A stretch of DNA of 64,000 nt from positions 24,223,257 through 24,287,256 of the forward strand of contig CM055908.1 in NCBI GenBank assembly GCA_029582155.1. Reading direction: 5' to 3'. The DNA is from Panopea generosa (taxonomy: Eukaryota > Mollusca > Bivalvia > Adapedonta > Hiatellidae). Below, one piece after another: positions 43,231 through 56,383 of the stretch; the stretch's first letter is position 1; every line of letters begins with the position of its first letter. Below the pieces are notes generated by a model. It saw only the letters and a program-made list of their open reading frames with translations. It was not told where the DNA came from and did no database searches. The translations under genes and the position numbers were made by a program.

Positions 43231-43630
43231 AAGTCATCATTATTGTTCAGATATCCAAATCTTATAAATAAAGTCATTATTATTATTTGGATATCCAAAT
43301 CTCATAAATAAAGTCATTATTATTATTCGGATATCCAAATCTTATAAATAAAGTCATTATTATTATTCGGATATCCAAATCTTATAAATAAAGTCACTAT
43401 TATTATTTGGATATCCAAATCTGATTAATAAAGTCACTATTATTATTTGGATATCCAAATCTGATAAATAATGTCATTATTATTATTTGGAAATCCAAAT
43501 CTGATAATTAAAGTCATTTTATTATTCGGATATCTAAATGTGATAAATAAATTCATTATTATTATTCGGATACCAAATTCTGATAAATAGGTTCATTATT
43601 ATTATTCGGATACCCAATTTCGATAAATAA
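43231..43630. repeat. 40-bp tandem array, 10 copies
   Basis: Unit: ATAAATAAAGTCATTATTAT, TATTCGGATATCCAAATCTT; spacing counted as 40 bp at 43261 and 43301. It follows the LINE remnant and a GCCTGAATGAAGTCATCATT segment of LINE-tail type, so the unit may derive from the element's 3' end. Confidence 0.9.
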
Positions 43631-43707
43631 TACAACGCATTTTGATCGACATTCCTAATATCAAAAAACTATTTTCGAGACAGTCTATGTCCCTATATGT
43701 TAAGACA

Positions 43708-46437
43708 CTGTTCATGTACAGATTATGTACAGAAATACAGCACATGTGCATATTCTGTACTGAGATAGTGCACATGTGCAGATTTTGTACATAGATACTG
43801 CACATGTGAAGATTCTGAATTGAGATAATGTACATGTATATATTATGTGCCAAGATAATGCACATGTGCAGATTCTGTACTGCGATACTGTAAATATACA
43901 GATTATGTAGTGCGATATTACACATGTGCAGATTATGTACTGCGATACTGCACATATGCAGATTCTGTACAGAGATAATGTACATGTACAGATCTGTACT
44001 GAGATACTGCACATGTGCAGATTCTGTACTGCGATACTGCATATGTGCAGATTCTGTACTGTGATACTGTACAAGTGCAGATTATGTACTGCGATTATAC
44101 ACATGTGCAGATTATGTACTGGATACTGTACATGTGCATATTCTGTACTGCGATAATGTACATTTACAGATTCTGTATTGTGATGCTGTACATATAAATG
44201 TTATGTGCTGTGATACAGTACATGTACAGATTATGCACTGAGATAATGCACATTTACAGATTATATACTGAGATAATGCATATGTGCAAATTATGTACTG
44301 TGATAATGTACATTTACAGATATTGTGCTGAGATAATGCACGTGTGCAGATATTGTACTGACATAATGCACATGTCCTGGTCTTGTACTGTGATACTGAA
44401 CATGTGCAGATTATGTACTGTGATACTGTACATGTACAAATTATGTACTGATATAATGTACATGTGCAAGTCCTGTACTGTGATACTGTATATGTGCATA
44501 TACTGTACATGTGCATATTCTGTACTGTGATACCGTACATGTACAGTTTATGTAGTGAGATAATGCACATGTGCAGGTCCTCTACTGAGATACTCTACAT
44601 GTGCAGATTATGTACTGTGATATTGTACATGTGCAGATTCTGAACTATGATTCCGTATATGTACAGATTATGTACTGAGATAATGCACATGTACAGGTCC
44701 TGTACTGAGATACTGTACATGTGCATATTCTGTACTATGATACTGTACATGTACATATTATGTACTGAGATAATGCACATGTGCAGTTCCTGCACTGAGA
44801 TACTGTACATGTACAGATTCTGTACTGAGATACAGTACATGTACAGATTTTGTACTAAGATACTGCACATGTGCAGATTCTGTACTGCGATACTGCACAT
44901 ATACAATACAGATTATGTTCTGCGATATTGCACATGTGCAGATTCTGTACTGTGATACCGTACATGTACAGATTCTGTACTGCGATACTGTACATGTGCA
45001 TATTCTGTACTGCCAAAGTGTTCATGTACAGATTATGTACTGAGATAATACACATGTGCAGGTCCTGTACTGAGATACTGTACATGTACAGATTATGCAC
45101 TGAGATAATGCACATTTACAGATTATATACTGAGATAATGCATATGTGCAAATTATGTACTGTGATAATGTACATTTACAGATATTGTGCTGAGATAATG
45201 CACGTGTGCAGATATTGTACTGACATAATGCACATGTCCTGGTCTTGTACTGTGATACAGAACATGTGCAGATTATGTACTGTGATACTGTACATGTACA
45301 AATTATGTACTGATATAATGTACATGTGCAAGTCCTGTACTGTGATACTATATATGTGCATATACTGTACATGTGCATATTCTGTACTGTGATACCGTAC
45401 ATGTACAGTTTATGTAGTGAGATAATGCACATGTGCAGGTCCTCTACTGAGATACTCTACATGTGCAGATTATGTACTGTGATACTGTACATGTGCAGAT
45501 TCTGAACTATGATTCCGTATATGTACAGATTATGTACTGAGATAATGCACATGTACAGGTCCTGTACTGAGATACTGTACATGTGCATATTCTGTACTAT
45601 GATACTGTACATGTACATATTATGTACTGAGATAATGCACATGTGCAGTTCCTGCACTGAGATACTGTACATGTACAGATTCTGTACTGAGATACAGTAC
45701 ATGTACAGATTTTGTACTAAGATACTGCACATGTGCAGATTCTGTACTGCGATACTGCACATATACAATACAGATTATGTTCTGCGATATTGCACATGTG
45801 CAGATTCTGTACTGTGATACCGTACATGTACAGATTCTGTACTGCGATACTGTACATGTGCATATTCTGTACTGCCAAAGTGTTCATGTACAGATTATGT
45901 ACTGAGATAATACACATGTGCAGGTCCTGTACTGAGATACTGTACATGTACAGATTCTGTACTGAGATACTGTACATGTACAGATTTTGTACTGAGAAAC
46001 TGCATATGTGCAGATTCTGTACTGCAATATTGTACATGTGAAGATTCTGTACTGCGATACTGCACATATACAGATTATGTTCCGCGATATTGCACATGTA
46101 CAGATTCAGTACTGTAATACTGTACATGTGCAGATTCTGTACTGTGATATTGTACATGTGCAGATACTGTATTGTGATACTGTACATGTGCAGATAATGC
46201 ACTGAAATAATGCACATGTGCAGATTATGTACTGAGATAATGCACATGTGCAGATTATGTACTGTGATACTGCACATGTCCAGAGAATGTACTAAGATAC
46301 TGTACATGTACAGAGTATGTACTGTGATACTGCAAATGTGCAGATTATGTACTGAGATAATGCACATGTGTAGATTCTGTACTGTGATACTGTATATGTG
46401 CATATTCTGTACTGTGATACTGTTATGCTCAGATATT
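43708..46437. repeat. 30-bp palindromic satellite, about 90 copies
   Basis: Unit: TGTACTGAGATACTG followed by TACATGTRCAGATTC, 30 bp. The core GTACATGTAC is self-complementary, so both strands look alike and open frames of 60-228 codons arise on each (MCIISVHNLYM-like repeats). No start, splice or domain evidence supports coding. Confidence 0.93.
44225..45948. repeat. 862-bp tandem duplication inside the 30-bp satellite
   Basis: The order of monomer variants from ACAGATTATGCACTGAG at 44228 repeats from 45090, offset 862 bp, with only a few substitutions noticed (for example GATACTGAAC against GATACAGAAC, and GATATTG against GATACTG). 862 is not a multiple of 30: it contains short irregular monomers such as CATATACAATACAGATTATG. 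The event is recent. Confidence 0.85.
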
Positions 46438-47439
46438 CCGGTAAAATGTGCTATTGTTTACATTTTTGTATACGCAAGTGGTGAAGGTTATAACCATTTC
46501 TATAAGCTAAGTCTACTTAAATAAATTAAATCTTTACTATCATTATTTCACTCATAGCTTTTTTACCTATCTAGTCTGTTATCATCTTATGTCATAGTCA
46601 TAACTACATGTATTTTGTTTAAATCGATCTATCAATTTCAAAAGAGCACGTGTCATTGATGAGGAAGCCATGTTTGTTGCTGTTGTTGTTGTAGTAAAGC
46701 ATTATGGGAGCCTGTAACTAGGTTACCAGATACATAACAGATCCAGAATTTATTATTGACTAAGTTTTTCTTAGTTTAAATAAATACTTTAAAATGTATG
46801 GAAAATTAATACAAAGGTAAGAAATTGTAGTTTAATATTTGTTATTTTTATTCATAAAGTCACTTGTAATGCTTTAATAAATTTATAGTTTTTAATTACT
46901 GGTTTAAAGGTGATGGTACCGTGCAATTTTGGAATAGCAGAATTTATTGCGAGTTCCCGTTATTTGCTGGACGACGTTCCCATTTTTTTATGCGGGATTT
47001 CCCACATATTTTATTCGGAACGACGTTCACGACGTCATTTTTTGGGAATCCTTACTATTATTGAAGAAGGATAAATTCAAAACTCAAACAAGTGAACTAG
47101 TTTATAGTATTGCAATTTAATTGGCCATGGCTTCCATAATATATGAATACAAACTGTGCAGTCATGAAATTCATTAAGAAATAGTATGTTCATATCACAG
47201 ACCAGTTTATAATTGTCACTGAAAAATTGACCCTGTGAACCCTGGGTACAGATGTTCACGAAGATTTAAATCACTTTCCTTTTAAATGTCCACAAACAAT
47301 GATCATTAAATGGTGCTGTGACCGCGAAATACTGCCATATGCCAATAGTGGCATTAGATGCCACTAGAGGCACCGCCATTAATAGTTTAAATCACTAACT
47401 CGATCTTCAACCACCTGAGAAGTAGCAAGCTCGCAACAA
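46438..47439. other. Unique spacer between two patches of the 30-bp satellite
   Basis: No gene seen. The palindrome-like segment TTCCCGTTATTTGCTGGACG, ACGTTCCCATTT, GGAACGACGTTCACGACGTC at 46953-47036 is an isolated GC-richer patch. A short TGTTGT run lies near 46680. Confidence 0.4.
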
Positions 47440-47706
47440 TAATGTGCACATATACAGATTCTGTACTAAGATAATGCACATGTGCAGGCCCTATACTGTG
47501 ATACTGTACATGTGCATATTCTGTACTGCAGTACTGTACATATACAGATTCTGTACTGTGATACTGTACATGTACAGATTCTGTACTGTGATACTGTACA
47601 TGTACAGATTCTGTAATGTGATACTGTACATGTACAGATTCTGTAATGTGATACTGTACATGTACAGATTCAGTAATGTGATACTGTACATGTACAGATT
47701 CTGTAA
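47440..47706. repeat. Second patch of the 30-bp satellite
   Basis: Nine units of the same monomer. The last six are nearly identical and carry CTGTAATGTGATACTG, a variant not dominant in the main array, so this patch has been homogenised separately. Confidence 0.9.
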
Positions 47707-50700
47707 ACAACGGATTCTAATAGTCTTCAAGGATATAGGCCATGTATGGGGTGTGGGAGATTTCTTTCTGAAAACAAAACAAAACTTTGTATAGATCTAT
47801 ATGTTATTTGTGCTATATCCTTCCCGGTAAAAGATAAGATGACATCCGATAGAGTATGGTATCCTCATTAAAATGATTCCTGGATAAAGACACTTTCACT
47901 CCCAAATTAATCAATTTATAACTTTTATTCAAAGTTAAATACAATATCTGTTTACCGTATGAAAAGCTTTCCAAATAACTAGATAAAATAATATCTCGTT
48001 TCAGTAAGACATAGTTTTGAAGTTATGTGGGTGATTTTACGGATAAATCTGTTTATATAATTTTCTCTCCTTATATAACAATTTTCAAAAATGAAATTAT
48101 AACACAGGTGAAATTACCTGTGTCATTAAACATTCTATCGAAATAAACTTGACATTTTAAACATTATAACAATACATAAAATACGAAATAATTCTTTATG
48201 ATGATTTACGCAAACACGTGCTAGTCACTGTAAATTTACTGATATAACTATATGCATTTAGACAGTAAATAAAATGCAGCTAAATTACTTTCTGAGGAAT
48301 AAAATATGTATTCCTAAGCTATTCCTTTAATAAAACCATTAAAGATAATCATTGTAGGATTTTCCCAAATATATACAAAGTCATTATCACATTAAATATG
48401 TTTAACATCAGACAGCCAGTTTTTGTTACATGTCTTGCAATCACCATGCGAAAGTATACTTTATGTAAAACAACAGTATCAGTTTCATCAAGTTATACCT
48501 GTATCTTATTATTCTGATATCATGTGATATGTACAGATGGTATCTACCCAACTCGGCATATAATGTATTTTCTTAATGTAAAGTATCGGTTTGCAAAATT
48601 TATGCCACAGTGACCACGTTCTTGTCCTAGTTTTAGTTTTAGTCCTTTGCATATGCTGATTGCGCAACCTTTATGACGTAAATAGGTTATTATTTGAGAA
48701 TTATGTGGTAGGAAATTTACATCGTCTTTGTGGATAAATTTTGCTTTAAGTTGGATGAGAGGAACGAATATTATATCGCATTGTTGGTAAGTGCATGTAT
48801 GTACATTATATGATAATATCATATGATATTTTAGATTAATACAACATATTAAGATCTTGTTTTGCATTTATTATTTGCCTAGTAACCAAATTTTACTTAG
48901 ACAAAGTCGACCAGTCTTCTTAAATCTCTATATACAAAGAGAAAACGATATTGAATCTCATCCATAGATATATTACGTTTTTGGTATATTTTATGTTCTC
49001 TTGCTATATTTGTTTTTCTCCTCCAATCATTAGTTTATGGGCTGAGCAGCTCAGTCTTCATAATGTTGTTCTATGGTTCATATTACTAACAAAGTTGAGG
49101 TAATTTTCGCCTTCGCAACAGCATTACTTAAGTAATTAAGTATATAGTGTATACTTGATACTTATCAGGGGTAAGTCGTGGACATTGTGCTATTTTATCA
49201 GTTTCGAGTATTTGCTATCAATTCCTTGTAATGGGCCTTTTTTTATTTATGTACACATTTATGGAGACGGGGAAGGCATTGGAATTATTTTATAAGAGTA
49301 TCTCTGTCCATTCATAATTTAATATTCGGTCTGGAACTGTGTAGCTATTTCAAATATAACGTGCAAAAACGTTCAAAATTTATTAATTATCCTATTAATT
49401 ATATAGGGAAGTAGTCAGTGGCTTTCAGAGATAACTATTTTATGCATAGAGTACTATGGTTAACCGCTTAGCTTATCAAACTTATATAAGTATTTAACAC
49501 ACAGCAAGAGAAATAGCAAAAGGAAGAAAAATATAAAGTCAGATCGACAGATATAAATGTGTCAACGGCTGCCAAAACAATGTCTTATTTTATGAATAAA
49601 AATAGGGTTAAAAGCACAAGGTACTTAAAAATGTTAAAATTTCAAAATGTTTCGATGTTTTCATATACTCAGGCACTGGAAACTGTATTTAAGTATTTGT
49701 ATGTTGGGACAGTTATGGCCCTTTTTATAGCTATATCATTATAAAATTCAGGTCAAGTTCAATTTTTGCCAATGTCGGTCAAGTTGGTTTTCAGTCTGTT
49801 ACCTTTTTTGCGTTTAGCTCAGTGGAATGAAACTATGCACTTGTTCATAAGGTTACCTGTGTCTATTTTTGTCTCTCTGGATATGATAGAATAGCTCACT
49901 GTCTTTGCTTGAGATGGAACTGCACAGGTTCCATAACTTTCTCTTGATTATGAAGAGTATAATGTCCTTTGTTGGACTCTAACATTTTAGTTAAAGTCAG
50001 TACACTGATCCTGCCAAGTTAGCAATCCAGAGTGTACACCTATCATTATCATTTTTATATAAACACACCAGAACCACAAAACAATCAATCGAAGTGCTCT
50101 AAGTTACGGAGAACAAATGGAGGTTGGAATTACAGAACTTTAACATATATTTACATGTGTCTGTCTATCTGTCTGTCTTATAGTTTTCTTCTCTTCGCTT
50201 TCTGTCTTGTTTTTTGTTAAATTCTTATTTCTGTATACTTGTAACACTGTTCTGATAAGTCGACAGTGTAACAATGCGCCCATACAGTACATTTGGATTT
50301 TTCTTGTACTTGGAACGACAAGTAAATTTGAACATTAAATATTCGTTATGTATAGAGAGCTTTACAGATTCGTTGGATTCTGTTTCACTTTTTTGTATAA
50401 GGTACATACGGTTTAGAAAGAGTATATGGGGTCTTTTCCAAGACATTGTTTGTTGGTACCCTTTCGCGTATAATCTCCAACAATTCTAGGAAACGTTTGC
50501 AAACAATTTTATTTTAGCTTCTGATAGTTAATTAGGAGGTTTGTACCTCTCCCATTTATCTGATCTTCTCAATCGGCCCTCACATTCGCTATTCGTGGCA
50601 TGGTCTATGTAAACTATACCTTCACCTGTCAATGTAGTCATAAAAAATATCTCAGAGTGAGTTTGTATATAAATTTCAAACGAGTGATAGTCTTTGCAGC

Positions 50701-52527
50701 CTCTTTCTTTGTGTGCATAGTAATCAATTTATTAATTAAGCATCGAATACTTACAATTGGGAGACTATGTTATTCTATGGTTTCGTGGATGTATGCATGA
50801 TATTTTTTGTAGGTTTGAATCACACTTCAAGTATCCTCTGAAAAGTTACGTTCGTTATTAAAGGAAAATAGTTCCACAGTTATGTGTTTTTGAATGTGTT
50901 AAACCCCGGCCTCGGAATTACAATAAGTGACTTGTAACACGGTTATAAACAAAAAGCGGAACCAGCTTTGTGGGTTCTTGTTGAAGAAGGCACATGCGAT
51001 ATCGGATAAAGATGAACTTGCGTTTGTACTTCTTCGTTTATGTATTCCTATAATAAACATGTAATTTACATACTACTATTTCGTTGCACTTCGTTACACT
51101 TCAATAAACCACATGCAATTTGATATTCAGCATATTTTGATACACATGTTAATATATAACTAGCCAGGGTTGCGTTCATTACCTTTAAACAGCAAACACT
51201 CTAATGCCTGGTTCCCTAAAATTAACGCGTACTGCGTGTTAATATGAGGTTGAGTCAGTGTCAAAGAAATATGTCAGCTAACGTTATACAACGTTTGATC
51301 GAACTGAACGCAGCCCAAATAAAATATGAAACGTATGCATACATAACAAACTGACCGTTAATAGTCTGATGAAATTTCTCATATATGCAACTAGAAAGGT
51401 ACGGTGTGTTTATTGACGATAACCATGTTAAATGAGTTTATCCCAATACCCTACATTAGAAACCATTGGTTGCAAAAACATATTTGACATTTTGACTGAG
51501 TTATAAGATCAAATGTCACCGCAAGCAAAATATCCAATTGGAAGTTATAAATCTAATTCAAGAAACATTCATATTTAAGAGTCTAGTATTTATTTATTGT
51601 TTTGACCGTCTCTATTGATTTATTCTAAGTCAACAATGGCAATCGTATTAACAATAACGTGTTTTATTTATTGAGGCTAATTGGTTAAAGGTCAACAAGT
51701 GAAAATACGACATAATATTAAATTGTTAAATACAATGAGATTCATAAGGGATTTGTGTAACATAAGTCATATCATTATACAGCCGTAAGCACGCCGTTTT
51801 CTTTTTTCTTTTTTGTTATGTATACAAAACACAGTATACATATAACTTTTGATTGAGTTAAAATCCCAGAGGCCACCAATATCATGCAAAACTGTTAAGC
51901 TGGAACTGAGATACATACAACTAATCATGTCAATCTACAGTTATTTTAGGCCAACCCGGGCAAAATTGCAATGTAATGTTCATAAGCTGTTTTTATTTAC
52001 ATAAATTGCTGCAAAACATATCAAAAGTTTACCGGAATCGACGATTGGAACAATGTTTTATTTTGATTCAAACATACCACCTAACATAAAAATGATAAAG
52101 CCTTGAAAAGGTCGCCACTTACACTAGTTGTGTATAATTTACCTTTTACATCTAATACAGTAATTTTCTGTGATACAGATTTATAACTATAACTTTTTTA
52201 TCATACAAATAACACAGTTTAGATTATTTGAAACCTTGCTTTTTTGAAAAGGGGTATATAAAAATACCCCATCTACCTATTCTAACGATTTAATTTATAA
52301 TTATTTGAGTTCAAATTAGGCAAATATGCAACAAAATGTTTCGGAAACTGTTCTTTATATTAAAATGCATTGCTGGAAAACATATCAACAGTTTACCGCA
52401 ATCGAACTATTGGAAAATTTGTTTTTATAAGTTCAAACTTACCACCCAGCTGAAAATTGTGAAGCGTTGAGTAAATATGTAATTATTATAGGTTTAAGCA
52501 GACACCGCTGCAATATAATGCTGATAC
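47707..52527. other. Long AT-rich stretch without recognised genes
   Basis: Open frames here are at most 107 codons (48544-48867, minus; 49559-49744, plus; 50274-50489, plus). None shows a known domain, a repeated family or convincing splice sites. The 48544-48867 frame (YLRHKGCAISICKGLKLKL region) is the most protein-like and might be a relic. No arrays or inverted-repeat elements were noticed. Confidence 0.4.
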
Positions 52528-52971
52528 GTCTCACACACCAATTAATTTTGTACTGTTCTACATATAGAGACATGCACTTCTGGAACACTGGATACATTGC
52601 CAATGGTTCTAAAAGTGCCTTATTCCCATAGATAGTCCAAATATGCAGAAAAAAACATGGGGTTGACCAGGTTGCTTTTTCACAATTTCGATGGTTTGAT
52701 GGCACCCCTTCATTTTTGACAATTCTGCCTATTTGTTGCAGTGTATCACTACGCATCTTTAAACTGTTATAGCATCATCAATCAGTTCCTAGGGTCACCC
52801 AAACTTTGCAGAAATCATGAAAATGTTCCAATGTTCCCATATGCATAAAGAAATATGACATTTTATGCATTTTTAACAAAAAAAAATGCCCAACCGCTTT
52901 ACACAGCTCTAATTTCTTGGGCGTAATAATCTTGCTACCGTCATGTAAGGGAGGTAATTGTTCAGTGAGAC
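52528..52971. mobile_element. GTCTCAC inverted-repeat element, copy B
   Basis: It begins GTCTCACACACCAATTA and ends GTAATTGTTCAGTGAGAC; the reverse complement of the end matches the start at 14 of 17 bases. 444 bp, nearly the same as 54936-55389. Open frames on minus (52439-52756, 52778-52993) are conserved only to the extent that the whole element is. Target duplication not identified. Confidence 0.6.
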
Positions 52972-54935
52972 CTTGAAGAGTAGAAATTGTCATGACATGT
53001 GACTGAAATTTTTGTCGAACAAACTTTTACCATTTCTAAATATAAAAATACGCCTTTTGAATTCATCGCGCAACTGTTTTTCGAATTCATGCACCAAAAT
53101 AAGATGGCGATCACACATGCATAAATCAGTTTCGGACGACTCGAAAACAGGAAAAACTGCCAAAGTTTTTTAGCTGTTTACCTTAATAAAAATAATTCTA
53201 GAAAAAGAAATACTTTGAAAATGTCCTTGTTTTGCCTCCTATAGTGTATCTATCTGACTGCATATTCATTTTATTGTATATGCAACATTTCATAACTTAA
53301 GTGTCAAAATACATGACCATATATGGATAAATAGTTGTGTTTGCTTCAAATAATGCTCTGTAATGTTGCAAACTATATATTTGTTTATTTTATCAATATA
53401 AATAGCAAATGAAAGTAAAGTGTGCATGAAAATCACTTTAAAGCAAGAAAATGAAACAATGAATGAAACTGAAACAAAATATGAATACAGCATATTTGGC
53501 TGGACCGATAAGCTCATTGCAAAAAGACAGTTTGCTAAAGCGCATCTCTTTACAACAAATTAATTTGGAATAAATATATCAAAGAATATCGCGATAAGAA
53601 ATACTTGTCGCGAGATGACTCGTTACTTTACAGATTTTCCAAAACTGGTATAAAAAAATGGGCCGTTAAAATAGAGTTGTTGCAACAATTATATGAAAAT
53701 TAGAAATTGTCATATTGGAGAATGCTATACTGTTGAATGTGGAGAAAAATATTGTACACATTCAATAACAGACAGTGAAAAAACATCATCTTCAATGAGA
53801 AAATCTATATTCTATAGCAAGCATCATGTATTTTTATTTGAAAAAAAAAGTAAGAAGAACAACCGAAAGAAATCAGATGATGGTACAAAAGTTTCAAGCA
53901 CAGGTTAACTAAACGCTGAGAAATTATTACGTGAATCTGTTTCGCATCATTTCAAAGATGTCGCTTTTTACCATTTACCTAAATGGTCAAGAGTAGGTAA
54001 ATACTGTGTATAAGCCAGACCTAGCCGCATAAATATCAACAATGAGGAGAAAAAAAAGATAGTAAAACAAAAATGGCAGTCATACGCCATACTATTAAAA
54101 TGAAACGTGACAGTTTGGCGGTCGGTATATCAAAAACTGGATACAGAGCTGTTGATAACAAATATCAATGACAAAATAATGAAACAGGAAATTTCTCCAT
54201 AATTCATGATCAATATAATATTAATTGATAAACAGCGACATAAAAACAATATTGCTCATACGCGACCAACCGTATTGCCAAAAAGCATGCGCTAAAGAGT
54301 GGAAACAGTATCGCGACAAATGTTACCATTTTTATGTGGGTGGGGTATGAATGATACATAAATAATGAGTTTCTAACACAAAAAATGGTTAAATTTACAT
54401 GAATCATGAAATCTGGATGCAGTGAATGCTCTAGACATGCTTTTGTTGTGATATATTAGCATCACTGTCTCTCTGTGTGACTTTCAAGTGTTTTTAAGTG
54501 CAAACTTCTATTCATTTTAATCAGGATTTTGAGACAGATGGCTAAAATCAAGTCTTATCACATGATGCAGCAAAGCATAGTTGCATACATGATCATTTCT
54601 TTTTCAGTTATATAGATGATCTCACTTTGTGTTCCTTCCATTGAATTAAATAAATCCTGATTCCAACATTTCCATGACAAAGTTTCAGCTGCTCAGTCTC
54701 ATTGCCCTATTTGCTTTACTGTTTTAGCTTCAAGTTTGGTTTTGCCTGTGTGACAACTTCTCTATTTCACTCAAAGTCATCCATTTTTCACAAAAATACA
54801 TTTATTTTTCCATTTAGAGGTTTCAAATACAGTATTTCCCATAGAAAGTGACATATTTTGAAAAAGAAAGTAAATCTGAATCACAAAGATGCAGTTTCCT
54901 CCCAGCGTCTACCGAAAATAATCTGGTTCTTGAAC
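52972..54935. other. AT-rich stretch between two copies of one element
   Basis: The 71-codon frame at 53693-53908 (lysine-rich, KKSKKNNRKKSDDGTK) is unrecognised and unsupported. No repeat seen. Confidence 0.35.
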
Positions 54936-55389
54936 GTCTCACACACCAATTAATTTTGTACTGTTCTACATATAGAGACATGCACTTCTGGAACACTGGA
55001 TACATTACCAATGGTTCTAAAAGTGCCTTATTCCCATAGATAGTCCTCTGTTGGTCCAAATATGCAGAAAAAAACATGGGGTTGACCAGGTTGCTTTTTC
55101 ACAATTTCGATGGTTGGATGGCACCCCTTCATTTTTGACAATTCTGCCCATTTGTTGCAGTGTATCACTACGCATCTTTAAACTGTTATAGCACCATCAA
55201 TCAGTTCCCAGGGTCACCCAAACTTTGCAGAAATCATGAAAATGTTCCAATGTTCCCATATGCACAAAGAAATATAACATTTTATGCATTTTTAACAAAA
55301 AAATTACCCAACCGATTTACACAGCTCTAATTTCTTAGGCGTAATAATCTTGCTACCGTCATGTAAGGGAGGTAATTGTTCAGTGAGAC
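54936..55389. mobile_element. GTCTCAC inverted-repeat element, copy C
   Basis: Same ends and body as 52528-52971, same orientation. It has CTCTGTTGGTC where copy B lacks it, consistent with independent insertion of two related copies and not with a duplication of the region, because the flanks differ. Confidence 0.6.
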
Positions 55390-55641
55390 CTTATATGATG
55401 TTTTTTCGTATTAACAAGTATTTCTTTAAAAAATTTACAAATTCGCAGCAATCACACAAAGGGGAAGCTTTGTTTTAACCAAATACCATTTTTAAAAAAT
55501 GTTTATTTTATATATGTGTTATACTAGTTGTCATTCATTATACAATGACATCGTATCTAATACCGAATAAATGTTAAATAATTCTCCTCTTGGTTTTATT
55601 CGGTTCACTTAACGGTTTATAACTGCATTGCGTGCATTAGC

Positions 55642-56140
55642 ATGAATAGTTATCATCGACGGAGAAAACCAATTAGTGTACCCTTGAAAGAACAGTGTAA
55701 TATGCTAGAGCACGAATACCATTATTTAATCAAATGTGTAAATTTTATTGAACTGAATAAAATTTACTTAAAACCATACTATTGGAAAAAAACAAGTTAT
55801 TTTAAATGTGTGCATTTACTAACTACTGAAAATAAGCCCAAAATGAAAAAGTTAAGTGTTTATGTACATGAAGCTTTTAAATTAAGATTGCTCATTAATA
55901 AGTTTACATTCTCGTCTTGAAATCAGTAGACCTACTTAATTCAAAATTACAAGAATTGTTTTCTCCCGTGATCTTTGACCATCAAATTTTTTTTCCTTCT
56001 CAATGTTTAAATGGTGAGCATATACACTATAATTTATTATAACTGTCTGCCATATACCTGTTTATCATGTTTGTGTGTATTATTGTATAAATGTTCATGG
56101 GCCATGTTTTGGCTTAAATAAGCAAAATAAATAAAAAAAT
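55642..56140 (+). pseudogene. LINE 3' end: ORF2 C-terminus and 3' UTR
   Basis: The frame at 55642-55920 reads RRRKPISVPLKEQCNMLEHE, YHYLIKC, then YLKPYYWKKTSYFKCVHLLT and KLSVYVHEAFKLR. The E-x-E-x-H-x-L-x-x-C core and following spacing fit the C-terminus of non-LTR ORF2 proteins. After the stop, CATGGGCCATGTTTTGGC and AATAAATAAAAAAAT form a 3' end and A-rich tail. The element is 5'-truncated, as is usual for LINEs. Confidence 0.7.
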
Positions 56141-56383
56141 ATCTCTTATTGCATGTGTCCAGTGACAAACTTGGTCTATTTATTACATTTAAAATCTAAT
56201 GGTTAATATAGTATTTTTGTATCTGGTGTGGAAAAAAAAGTTTATTATCATGAGTGATCTACAGCTATGACAAAAAAAGGAAATCAGGTACATTAGTAGT
56301 CGTGCCACTTGATTATTGTCGACTTCGATTTTGTGACAATCGTATTCAGTGACGATTAATTATAATTGTGTAACATGAAGCAA
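56141..56383. other. Short unannotated spacer
   Basis: No feature recognised between the LINE tail and the 34-bp array. Confidence 0.35.

Noticed and set aside
43602..46403. Numerous 60-228 codon frames on both strands of the 30-bp satellite
   Set aside because: The period is a multiple of three and the unit is nearly palindromic, so frames open by default on both strands. The translations are the same motif repeated.
52439..52993. Minus-strand frames of 105 and 71 codons as a host gene
   Set aside because: They fall inside an inverted-repeat element present in three copies, and the frame is broken between them and in the other copies.
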